A stretch of DNA of 61,101 bases. Origin: CAYYIS01 sp964470965. Lineage in GTDB: Bacteria > JAAXHH01 > JABIQT01. This document shows positions 26,656 through 34,317 of this stretch, piece after piece. The stretch is taken from NCBI GenBank assembly GCA_964470965.1, contig CAYYIS010000032.1:1-61101 (forward strand). Direction: 5' to 3'. The position numbers and the translations under genes were made by a program. A model generated the notes under the pieces. It had not been told where the DNA came from, did no database searches, and saw only the letters and a list, made by a program, of their open reading frames with translations. Numbering within the stretch: position 1 is the first letter of the stretch; the number at the start of each line of letters is the position of its first letter.

Positions 26656-27672
26656 GTGAAACCTGATGAACTATTTGTGCAGATCAAGAAACGGCGCATA
26701 GCGCCGGTCTACTTCCTTTCGGGTGACGACGAGTTTTCGAAGGAAGAAGCCGTACAGCAGTTGATCTCCGCTGCGGTTGAACCGGGAGATGAAGCATTTA
26801 GCCTGGATTTTCTGAATGGGGATGACACCGACGCAACCACCGTCCTCACACTTGCCGCCACCGTTCCGATGCTCACGGAAAAGCGCGTGGTGGTGGTCCG
26901 ATCATTCCAACGGCTGCCACAGAAAGAACGTGAGGCGATCGTCGACTATGCGGAACGGCCTGCGACGACGACCTGTCTGGTATTGACCACCCCCAGGGTA
27001 GACCTGAAAACAAAGCTGTATACCCGTCTTAATAAGGCGGCGGAATCGGTGGTTTTCTACCCGATGGATCCGGAACGGGATCTCGCCCGGATTTTATCCT
27101 GGCTGCGCCGCCGTGCCGAGCGTGCTCGGAAGCGCTTCTCAAAGGAAGCGGCGCAGACCCTGGTGGAGACCGTGGGCGGTGATCTGGGTAACCTGGCCCG
27201 GGAACTGGAAAAACTCGCAGTATATGTTGGGGACCGGCAGACGATCGAGATGCCTGATGTGGATTCGGTGATGGGCGCCGCGCAATCAGGAACCGTGTTC
27301 GATCTGGCCCAGGCCATTGGAGAGAAAGACCTGGCGGAAGCGCATCGTTCCATGAACCGGGCCATGGATGCCGGTGAAGCACCTCAGGCCCTGATCGCGA
27401 TACTTGTCCGACATCTGACCATCCTCTGGAAAATTCGGTTGATGAAGCATGAAATGCGCTCTGACGATGATGTCAAAAAGGCGCTCAAGCTGGGGTGGTG
27501 GGTCAATCGCAATTACCCAAAATATTTGGCGCAGGCGAAACTCCTGTCGCGCGCGGATTTAATGAATGGATTCGAGGTCCTCTTGCAGGCGGATGTCTCC
27601 CTGAAAACGAGTGTGCATCCACCCCACCTGATCATGCAGCGAATGTTGTACGGCCTGTGCGTCGCGGAATAG
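26656..27672 (+). CDS. holA: DNA polymerase III delta subunit
   Basis: Delta opens the beta sliding clamp within the clamp loader. The protein (338 aa from GTG 26656, close to the usual 340) opens with KPDELFVQIKKRRIAPVYFL and continues GDDEFSKEEAVQQL, the typical delta N-terminus. Domain I is a P-loop-like fold without a functional Walker A, and the C-terminal collar domain ends with HPPHLIMQRMLYGLC. The frame is open upstream into the GGDEF gene, but homology starts at the GTG, which lies 10 bases after that stop. Translation is probably coupled. Confidence 0.88.
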   Translation: MKPDELFVQIKKRRIAPVYFLSGDDEFSKEEAVQQLISAAVEPGDEAFSLDFLNGDDTDATTVLTLAATVPMLTEKRVVVVRSFQRLPQKEREAIVDYAERPATTTCLVLTTPRVDLKTKLYTRLNKAAESVVFYPMDPERDLARILSWLRRRAERARKRFSKEAAQTLVETVGGDLGNLARELEKLAVYVGDRQTIEMPDVDSVMGAAQSGTVFDLAQAIGEKDLAEAHRSMNRAMDAGEAPQALIAILVRHLTILWKIRLMKHEMRSDDDVKKALKLGWWVNRNYPKYLAQAKLLSRADLMNGFEVLLQADVSLKTSVHPPHLIMQRMLYGLCVAE

Positions 27673-27700
27673 AAGGATACGGTGCGGTTCTCAGGTTCTC

Positions 27701-28729
27701 TTGTTTCAAGGGAAATTATGGATATTGAGCAGAGCCCTCTATGGAGGTTTTTGGTTGCCTGACGATGAAGGTATTGTAGTCCGAGAGCACAGAGGCTCCT
27801 TTGAGGTGGAAACCGAAACCGGTACCGTTCTCTGCGCCCTGCGAAGCAAGTTGCGCAAAACATTGATCTACCCTGAAAGCGACAACCGCTATCGTTCTGT
27901 GGAAGCGGTGGAACGTATCGGCGTCGTCAGTCCGGTTGCCATTGGGGACCGGGTACGGATTGTCCGTTCTGAAGACGAAACGGGAGCGATCGAAGAGGTG
28001 TTGCCACGTCGTACAAAGCTCTCCCGTGTCGCACCCGGGCGCCGTGTGGTAGAACAGGTGATCATCGCGAATGCCGACCAGCTTGTGACCGTTTTCTCAG
28101 TCAAAAATCCAACACCGCGCCTCCGCCTGCTGGACCGTATGCTTGTCGCAGCGGAAATGGGTGGATTGACGCCTGTGATTTGTCTTAACAAGATCGATCT
28201 GCGCACGGACGACATGCCGGACATAGACGGCCTGTATGCCGGTATCGGATACCGGGTTATCAACACCAGCGCCGCGACCGGTGAAGGCGTCGATGATTTG
28301 GCGGAAACGTTGCGTGATCGGTTGACCGCGATCGCTGGACCCTCTGGTGTGGGCAAGACCTCCCTGCTCAACCGTATCCGCCCCGGTCTCGGTCTCAAAG
28401 TCAAAGAGGTTAACCTGTCTACCGGCAAGGGCCGCCATACCACCACCTACCTGGCAGCCCATAAGCTCGACGGCGGCGGAATGGTTATCGATACGCCGGG
28501 GATCCGGGAATTCAGCCTGTGGGAAATAGAGCCGGGCGACCTGCCGGATTGGTTTCCTGAAATGGATCCGTACCCGGATGGCTGCAAGTACCAGGACTGC
28601 GCCCACGTACACGAGCCCCGCTGCGCCGTCAAAGAGGCGGTAGAAGACGGTGACATCAGCAGGATACGGTATGAGAGCTATGTACATCTCCGGGGTGAAC
28701 TGGCAGAGAAGAGAAAACTGGAGAATTAG
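27701..28729 (+). CDS. rsgA: Ribosome small-subunit GTPase RsgA
   Basis: RsgA (YjeQ) checks late assembly of the 30S subunit (342 aa). The N-terminal OB domain runs to about 105. The circularly permuted GTPase has the NKID motif (CLNKIDLR) before the P-loop GPSGVGKTSLLN (about 214-225), then switch regions with GRHTTTYL and DTPGIREF. The C-terminal zinc knuckle has Cys/His ligands in DGCKYQDCAHVHEPRCAV. The start is uncertain: TTG 27701 or TTG 27725, both near AAGGGA; no in-frame ATG is suitable. It follows holA by 28 bases. Confidence 0.94.
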   Translation: MFQGKLWILSRALYGGFWLPDDEGIVVREHRGSFEVETETGTVLCALRSKLRKTLIYPESDNRYRSVEAVERIGVVSPVAIGDRVRIVRSEDETGAIEEVLPRRTKLSRVAPGRRVVEQVIIANADQLVTVFSVKNPTPRLRLLDRMLVAAEMGGLTPVICLNKIDLRTDDMPDIDGLYAGIGYRVINTSAATGEGVDDLAETLRDRLTAIAGPSGVGKTSLLNRIRPGLGLKVKEVNLSTGKGRHTTTYLAAHKLDGGGMVIDTPGIREFSLWEIEPGDLPDWFPEMDPYPDGCKYQDCAHVHEPRCAVKEAVEDGDISRIRYESYVHLRGELAEKRKLEN

Positions 28730-28761
28730 TATTTACCAATTGCGAGCCACGAGCTTAGTCT

Positions 28762-29226
28762 TCAGAACCCCATCTGTTTATCCGTTTCTTCCTCAACAAT
28801 AGCCGAAAACTTCACCGTTGCATCCAGCTTGATCTCTGATTCCTTGCCGGTCCGTCGGTGCGTAACATGAATCACGACGTTTAGGTGATTGGGCATATGG
28901 GTTTCATCGAAACCGATGACTTCGCCTATGTCCTCTTTGTCGATAGATAGCATGTCCCCGTTCAAAAGCAACCCTGCCTCCGTCACCTCCATAAACCCAA
29001 TGGTGGCGATCTGGTCCACGATTGCGCCTGTCCTCTTTCCTTCTTCGTCGGTGGTGATCAACTCGAGGATATCACCCCGGCGGACGGCCCTGGAAATGTG
29101 CGGCATCAGGTTCAGTCCCCGGTCGTCGACGGCCCAGTCCAGGATGGCGAAGATCCGACCTCTGACTTCCGTTTTGCGGTAGTAGTGATCACGGGATACA
29201 CGTCCCTGTTCGTGTGGGTCAGCCAT
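28762..29226 (-). CDS. Conserved-looking cytosolic protein, unknown function
   Basis: A 154-residue protein I do not recognise. It has no signal peptide, membrane helix or cysteine. It is rich in charged residues and predicted strands, with GRIFAILDWAVDDRGLN near the start and HLNVVIHVTHRRTGKESEI near the end, suggesting a compact beta-rich fold. AGGAGTG precedes the ATG with good spacing, and codon use resembles its neighbours, so the gene looks real. It is the last gene after dapF-dacB on the minus strand, 34 bases past dacB, and converges with rsgA. Confidence 0.7.
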   Translation of the reverse strand: MADPHEQGRVSRDHYYRKTEVRGRIFAILDWAVDDRGLNLMPHISRAVRRGDILELITTDEEGKRTGAIVDQIATIGFMEVTEAGLLLNGDMLSIDKEDIGEVIGFDETHMPNHLNVVIHVTHRRTGKESEIKLDATVKFSAIVEEETDKQMGF

Positions 29227-29260
29227 TCAAATCACTCCTAATTCCTATAAAGGGTTCTGT

Positions 29261-30769
29261 TCACCTTCCGACAAAGTTTGCCTGTCTGCTGTATGCCGCG
29301 AGGATCCGGCAGATTTCGTCCTGCGCCCGCCGCGCCGCGCGGGAGGATCCGATATAATTATTCATCATAATTGAAAAGGCAAGCGGTTCATACGATTCGG
29401 GACTCACAAAACCGCTCAAACAACTGACTCCTGACATGGTACCCGTTTTGGCCACGAGGCTACGCGCCGCGGTCAGATAAGGCATCCTGTTGTGGAGTGA
29501 ACCGTCAATGCCTGCGATCGGAAGACCGTCAAGGAACGGGGAGTGCAGGGAGGAGTCCTGATAGGCAAACCGGAGCAGATCTGTGATCTGTGTGGGCGAT
29601 ATCAGGTTGTAGGTCGATAGGCCAGAACCGTCTACCTGTCGGTATTGGAGCGTATCCAGCGACGTGGCGCTCATGATTTTGCGCATGGCCTGAAGCCCTG
29701 AGCGTGCGGTACCGGGTGTACCGGTGGTATGTGCGCCAATGGCCTTTACCAGAAGCTCTGCGCCCAGATTATCGCTGTCCTTCAGCACAAAGGCAATGGC
29801 CGAAGGTAAAGGGTCTGACTGGTGGGCCGCGATTTCGATACCTGTTGACGGCGTAGCATCTTTCCGAACAGAACCGGTGACTTGAATTCCGGCTTTATTT
29901 AGGAGATCATGGAGCACTGTGGCGGTATATAATGCCGGATCTTCTACTGTCCTAATCGCATGCAGTGTATCGGCTGCTATGGAATATTGACCAGTCACTT
30001 CTATCACATTGCTGTGCTTGCGCCATCGCCGCAGGACACGTAACGGAATTCTCAGCGAATCGGGGAGGTTGTCCGGCACGGTCACCGCCTGTACATCCAC
30101 AGTCATATAAGAAGTAGGCGGTTCCAGGGACACTCGCACCGCCGCGTCCGCCGTTTCACCAGGCACCACCGTCACCGTCACGCAGTTCCTGTTAAGGGTC
30201 AGAGCGCTGATCTGTGCGGAGTAATCGTATTGTACATCATCCCACATCCAGCCGGATCCGAGGCGGACCTCATCGAAATTCGATTCATCCGCCACGACAT
30301 CACCCTTGATATAACGAATATTGAATCGATCCAGCTCTGCGGCCAGTGATTCCAGGTCTTCCGTGCGGAATTCAGGATCACCACTACCCTTCAGATAAAT
30401 GTTGGAGAGAAGCGTATCGCCGCTTACGGCAAATCCCTTATTCAGGAAAAGGCTCGTGACAAAACGGTACTCTGAACCCAAGGCTTTCAGGGCGCCGACG
30501 GCGGTAAGTAATTTTGTATTTGAAGCGGGGACGAAGAGCCGGTCTGCTTCATTTTCAAACAGGGTAATCCCGGATCGGAGTGAAACCACTTTGATACCGA
30601 CAGACGCCTGATCGAGGTCGGCAGCCTGCAGAACCGTCGCAAGGTCTTCCCGCAGGTTCTCCGGTGAAATGCCGGGACGCCCTGTAAAGCGGGTGGTCGA
30701 GGCACATGACGACAGCAGACATACGCTACAAAGTACGGTGACGATGTTGATGAAACGTCGCCCCATCAC
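29261..30769 (-). CDS. dacB: D-alanyl-D-alanine carboxypeptidase/endopeptidase (PBP4, S13)
   Basis: A periplasmic penicillin-binding protein that trims peptidoglycan cross-links (502 aa). The N-terminus is a lipoprotein signal ending LLSSC with C22 as the lipid site, so it is membrane tethered, unlike E. coli PBP4. Catalytic motifs are S83-N-T-K86 (PASNTKL), SDN in LKDSDNLGAELL and KTG in LVAKTGTMSG. A large insert between SxxK and SxN is typical of class C1. The GTG start overlaps the dapF stop (GTGA); ATG 30766 is the alternative. It is in one transcript with dapF. Confidence 0.94.
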   Translation of the reverse strand: MMGRRFINIVTVLCSVCLLSSCASTTRFTGRPGISPENLREDLATVLQAADLDQASVGIKVVSLRSGITLFENEADRLFVPASNTKLLTAVGALKALGSEYRFVTSLFLNKGFAVSGDTLLSNIYLKGSGDPEFRTEDLESLAAELDRFNIRYIKGDVVADESNFDEVRLGSGWMWDDVQYDYSAQISALTLNRNCVTVTVVPGETADAAVRVSLEPPTSYMTVDVQAVTVPDNLPDSLRIPLRVLRRWRKHSNVIEVTGQYSIAADTLHAIRTVEDPALYTATVLHDLLNKAGIQVTGSVRKDATPSTGIEIAAHQSDPLPSAIAFVLKDSDNLGAELLVKAIGAHTTGTPGTARSGLQAMRKIMSATSLDTLQYRQVDGSGLSTYNLISPTQITDLLRFAYQDSSLHSPFLDGLPIAGIDGSLHNRMPYLTAARSLVAKTGTMSGVSCLSGFVSPESYEPLAFSIMMNNYIGSSRAARRAQDEICRILAAYSRQANFVGR

Positions 30770-31584
30770 AATTCCCCGCCAAGTGTACCTTCAAAAACCA
30801 TGTGGGCGCTACCCGTGAGGATAACGTCCGTTATCTTAGTGCCGTTTTGCCTGAAGTCGACCGTAAGAGTCTCACCGCCATGGGTGTGTACGGACACGGG
30901 GGATGAGACTCCGTCAGTCAAAGCGAACACCACTGCGGCAGCAACTGTCCCCGTGCCGCAAGCCAGCGTTTCCGCTTCGACGCCGCGCTCATAGGTGCGT
31001 ATGGCCAATTGAGACAGCCCTGTTTTCTGAACGAAGTTGACGTTAGTGCCGTCTGGTTGAAACATTGAATGGTACCGCAACGTCCGCCCGTCCTCTTCGA
31101 CCAGTTCCTTCTTCACATCTTCAGAACGTATAACGGCATGTTTCGTCCCTGATTCGATGGTATGCAGGGTACCGGTGCGGGGATAATCCGATATGGAACG
31201 ATGAAGTGTGATTTGATCCGGTGCTCTCATGTGCAGTCGTACGTTTTGTCCATCGATGACGGCATGGTGCCGCCCATCGTCCGCTTCAAATTGCATCTCC
31301 CGTTCGGCGATGCCGTGGCGGTGTGCGAAGCGTGCCAGGCACCGTGCGCCGTTTCCGCAAAACGGGGCGCGACTGCCGTCCGGATTATAATGTCTCATTC
31401 GAAAATCAGCCGATGTGTCGTCATCTAACAAAATCAGACCATCCGCCCCAACACCGGTGCGCCGGGAACACTGCCGCTGCGCGAAGCGGACGGCGTTGTC
31501 TTCCGCCAGGATCCGGCGGCGGGAATCGACGATGATAAAATCGTTACCCGCACCGTGCATTTTGGTAAAACTAATCGGAGTCAT
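30766..31584 (-). CDS. dapF: Diaminopimelate epimerase
   Basis: Converts LL- to meso-diaminopimelate, for lysine and peptidoglycan (272 aa). The opening FTKMHGAGNDFIIVD is the family signature. The two catalytic cysteines are visible: C76 in FCGNGARC and the second in LACGTGTVAAA near residue 212. The gene overlaps dacB by four bases and follows thrC by 13, a run of amino-acid and wall-precursor genes. Confidence 0.96.
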   Translation of the reverse strand: MTPISFTKMHGAGNDFIIVDSRRRILAEDNAVRFAQRQCSRRTGVGADGLILLDDDTSADFRMRHYNPDGSRAPFCGNGARCLARFAHRHGIAEREMQFEADDGRHHAVIDGQNVRLHMRAPDQITLHRSISDYPRTGTLHTIESGTKHAVIRSEDVKKELVEEDGRTLRYHSMFQPDGTNVNFVQKTGLSQLAIRTYERGVEAETLACGTGTVAAAVVFALTDGVSSPVSVHTHGGETLTVDFRQNGTKITDVILTGSAHMVFEGTLGGEL

Positions 31585-31597
31585 GACACTGGATGGG

Positions 31598-32923
31598 TTA
31601 CTGGAGCCGATCTTCGAGTACCCGTGCTACCGCATCGTAATCCGCCGGCAATTCTACCGGCTTCTGGGCATGGGGGTAACTCACTTCCTCAAGCCATTCT
31701 TCATGGTATCCCAATTTAAAATCGGTGAATTTCAGGCCGTTTGCCGTGGATATTACAATGACCCTATCGTCTCTTTTGATCTCACCGCGCTCGACCAGCT
31801 TGAACAACACGGCGAGTGCGACGCCGGTATGGGGACAATTGTACAGGCCCGTCAGATCCGCTTTGGCAGCGGCGTTGGCAATCTCATCTTCCGTCGCCTG
31901 TTCTACGGTACCGTTGAAAGCCTTCAAAACTCTGATCGCCCGGTTTATACTCACCGGGTTACCGATCTGAATGGCGCTGGCCACCGTTTTCCTCGCCTGA
32001 ACCGGTTCGAACTCCTGAAATCCATTAAGGTAGCTTCTGTAAAGAGGATTTGCTTTTTCTGCCTGGGCACAGACAATGCGGGGGCGTTTGTTGATGATGC
32101 CGAGTTCTTCCATCATCAGGAATCCTTTGCCCAATGCGCTTACATTGCCTAGGTTTCCACCCGGGATAACGACTACGTCTGGCACTTCCCAGTCAAACTG
32201 CTGTACGATTTCCATGCTGATGGTCTTCTGGCCCTCGATACGAAGCGAGTTCATGGAGTTTGCCAGATAAATATGATCCTGCTGGGCGACCTGCTGCACG
32301 ATCTCCATACAGCCGTCGAAGTCGGTATCGAGGGAAATGGTCAGCGCACCGTTAGAGATGGGCTGAATGAGCTGTGCGATGGAAACTTTATCCCTTGGCA
32401 GAAAAACGATGGCGGGAATTCCGGTGTATGCGCAGTACGCAGCGAGGGAGGCTGAAGTGTCTCCGGTAGACGCACAGGCGATCCCGCGGATATCCTTGCC
32501 TTCGGTGATCATCTGTTTGACCATGGACACCAGGACGGTCATGCCCAGATCCTTGAAGGACCCGGTTGGGTTGTTGCCGCATTGTTTGACCCAGAGATCT
32601 TGCAGGCCCAGGTCCTGCCCCAGACGTTCGGCCCAGAACAAGTTGCTACCGCCCTCAAACATGGACACCACATTTTCATCATCAACGCCCGGACACACCA
32701 GTTCCTTTTTGCCCCATACAGAACTGCCGAACGGATACTGCGTTCGTTTGTAACGGTCGTCAAACAGCCGCATCCAGGCGGCGCCGCTACGCACTTTCAA
32801 CGGTTCCATCTTGTGCACGACCTCCAGAAGGCCGTTACACTGCCGGCACCGGTAGATAACCTCATTGAGTGAATAATGTACTTCACAACCGGAAATACAT
32901 TGGAACCAAGCCTTATATTTCAT
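31598..32923 (-). CDS. thrC: Threonine synthase
   Basis: PLP enzyme converting O-phosphohomoserine to threonine (441 aa). The N-terminus has a zinc-ribbon-like set C9, C13, C26, C29, found in the class with an N-terminal rubredoxin-like extension. The PLP lysine is K124 in NPTGSFKDLG. The glycine-rich phosphate loop appears as VVIPGGNLGNVSALGKG. It is cotranscribed with the thioesterase upstream (12 bases) and dapF downstream. Confidence 0.94.
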   Translation of the reverse strand: MKYKAWFQCISGCEVHYSLNEVIYRCRQCNGLLEVVHKMEPLKVRSGAAWMRLFDDRYKRTQYPFGSSVWGKKELVCPGVDDENVVSMFEGGSNLFWAERLGQDLGLQDLWVKQCGNNPTGSFKDLGMTVLVSMVKQMITEGKDIRGIACASTGDTSASLAAYCAYTGIPAIVFLPRDKVSIAQLIQPISNGALTISLDTDFDGCMEIVQQVAQQDHIYLANSMNSLRIEGQKTISMEIVQQFDWEVPDVVVIPGGNLGNVSALGKGFLMMEELGIINKRPRIVCAQAEKANPLYRSYLNGFQEFEPVQARKTVASAIQIGNPVSINRAIRVLKAFNGTVEQATEDEIANAAAKADLTGLYNCPHTGVALAVLFKLVERGEIKRDDRVIVISTANGLKFTDFKLGYHEEWLEEVSYPHAQKPVELPADYDAVARVLEDRLQ

Positions 32924-32935
32924 TATACAGCTGTC

Positions 32936-33415
32936 TCACTTTTGGTGAACCCGCTTCAATCGGCGATCTCGCCTTGCTTGAGCTTCTTGGTAGCGTCGGC
33001 TCTGTTCCTCTGATTCGGGCATGAGGCCGGGAACCGGATAGGGGTGGCCTTTCTCATCCAGTGCTACGAATGTGAGATAGGCGCTGCTGGTGTGCCGCTG
33101 TTCCCCGGTCATGGTGTCTTCCGAAAATACCTTGACGCCCACTTCCATGGAAGTTCGGCCGGCGTAATTTACAGCGGCTTTGAGTTTTATAAGCTGGCCG
33201 ACTTTGATCGGATGGTGAAAGTCAACCTCATCGATAGACGCGGTGACCACCTGAGACCGGCTATGGCGCTGGGCCGCGATGGCCGCGGTAATATCGATCA
33301 GGTGCATGACCCGGCCGCCCAGGATATTGCCGAGCGGATTTGCGTCGTTCGGAAGCACCATCTCCACGCGCTCAACGGAAGATTCACTTACTGGTTTTTG
33401 GGAATGCTCGACCAT
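32936..33415 (-). CDS. Acyl-CoA thioesterase (hotdog fold, YciA/ACOT type)
   Basis: A cytosolic hexameric thioester hydrolase (159 aa). The hotdog signature NPLGNILGGRVMHLIDITA (about 26-44) carries the catalytic Asn and Asp, and the strand DEVDFHHPIKVGQLI follows. The C-terminal tail is Arg/Gln/Glu rich. It is the first gene of the minus-strand run leading to thrC, dapF and dacB. A weak promoter-like TTGTTT-16-TATTAA precedes it. The acyl substrate cannot be told. Confidence 0.9.
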   Translation of the reverse strand: MVEHSQKPVSESSVERVEMVLPNDANPLGNILGGRVMHLIDITAAIAAQRHSRSQVVTASIDEVDFHHPIKVGQLIKLKAAVNYAGRTSMEVGVKVFSEDTMTGEQRHTSSAYLTFVALDEKGHPYPVPGLMPESEEQSRRYQEAQARRDRRLKRVHQK

Positions 33416-33487
33416 AAAAATCGCATCTGAAAAGCCTTTTTAATAGGACGGCTTAGGAAGGAAACAAGAAAGTGATGAAGAATTTTA

Positions 33488-33516
33488 TTGACTAATCCGA
33501 ACCGGGAATATATACT
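33488..33516 (+). promoter_or_regulatory. Sigma-70-like promoter upstream of receptor leader
   Basis: TTGACT (33488-33493), 17 bases and TATACT (33511-33516); each hexamer matches 5 of 6. A transcript from about 33523 would have a leader of nearly 800 bases before the receptor ATG at 34318, unless it ends at the hairpin near 34073. Confidence 0.65.
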
Positions 33517-33645
33517 ACAACCTCGATCAACGCATATCATTATCTTTCTGGCTTTACCTGCAGACGCGTCTTACGTTATGCGTTACCGGGTTTATTGTCA
33601 AGCAAATTTGAAGCGTGTTACGGCGTGCGCACAAAGATTCCTGAT

Positions 33646-33661
33646 GTGATGTAGATCACTA
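33646..33661 (+). promoter_or_regulatory. Crp/Fnr-family operator-like palindrome
   Basis: TGTGA-N6-TCACT, with the perfect inner palindrome GTGAT-N4-ATCAC (33647-33660). It matches the Crp consensus TGTGA-N6-TCACA in nine of ten positions. It lies about 125 bases after the predicted transcript start. The regulator is not encoded in this window, so the assignment rests on the motif only. Confidence 0.5.
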
Positions 33662-34048
33662 AATTATGAAAAACGTTTCGGCCCAGGCATGAAAATATTT
33701 TCACACTTGAAATGTGTTCAATGTCATAGTAATGCCGGTGCCGATTGGATATAACGATTGGTTTGTCAAAATTGATTTACATTAACAATTCTTTGGAATA
33801 CAACGTGTTATGCCCTAGGAAAAATTCAAATGTCATTCGGAGGAATGGATGGCACGTGAATGTTTGGCACAGGGTTTGCTTGTTTGTAATCAATTGTAAC
33901 ACTATTAATTTTCCTACATCATCAGTATGGCCCACCGCATGCGTGTTTTCGAAAATCTGGAAATACGGGCCATCCTCAGAACTGATGAGCTCTACATCTT
34001 AGAGTTGAGGATTGTACCATAGGATCAGTTTTAGTATCCAAAACGTCT

Positions 34049-34073
34049 CGCTTTACTGTAATAAAAGCGTTTT
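34049..34073 (+). terminator. Weak attenuator-like hairpin in the receptor leader
   Basis: CGCTTT (34049-34054) pairs with AAAGCG (34064-34069) around a nine-base loop and TTTT follows. The stem is short and half AT, so it is at best a weak terminator. It would end the 33488 transcript after about 550 bases. Confidence 0.35.
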
Positions 34074-34317
34074 GAGGTAATAACTGGTCTTAAACGTTAG
34101 TCTGTTTATTTGTGAGCTTAATTATTTCGATAGTTTCGCTCTAAAAAATATTTCACTTAGCCCCTGTTCGCAACCGGGAAGGAGGTGAAAAAGCAAACAT
34201 CACCGTGATTTTACAAAGGGTTTAAGTAACCATTAATCCACCAGAGGATACGTCAGCATAAGGGGCAAGCTGACAGGCATTTAAGCATTATGTCTGAATC
34301 AAAGAGGAGTTAAACGA

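Larger units (their letters stand above)
33416..34317. other. Control region before the TonB receptor (902 bases)
   Basis: No gene-length frame is credible here. In order on the plus strand I see a strong promoter (33488-33516), a Crp/Fnr-type palindrome (33646-33661), a 16-codon leader frame at 33849-33899 with GGAGG five bases upstream (MARECLAQGLLVCNQL), a weak hairpin with T tail (34049-34073), a perfect anti-SD complement AAGGAGGTGA (34179-34188) with no well-spaced start, and a hairpin GTCAGC/GCTGAC (34252-34274). The region is more AT-rich than its surroundings. Confidence 0.55.

Noticed and set aside
33745..34002. Frame of 85 codons in the receptor control region
   Set aside because: AT-rich, no ribosome site, no protein-like pattern; regulatory DNA explains the region better.
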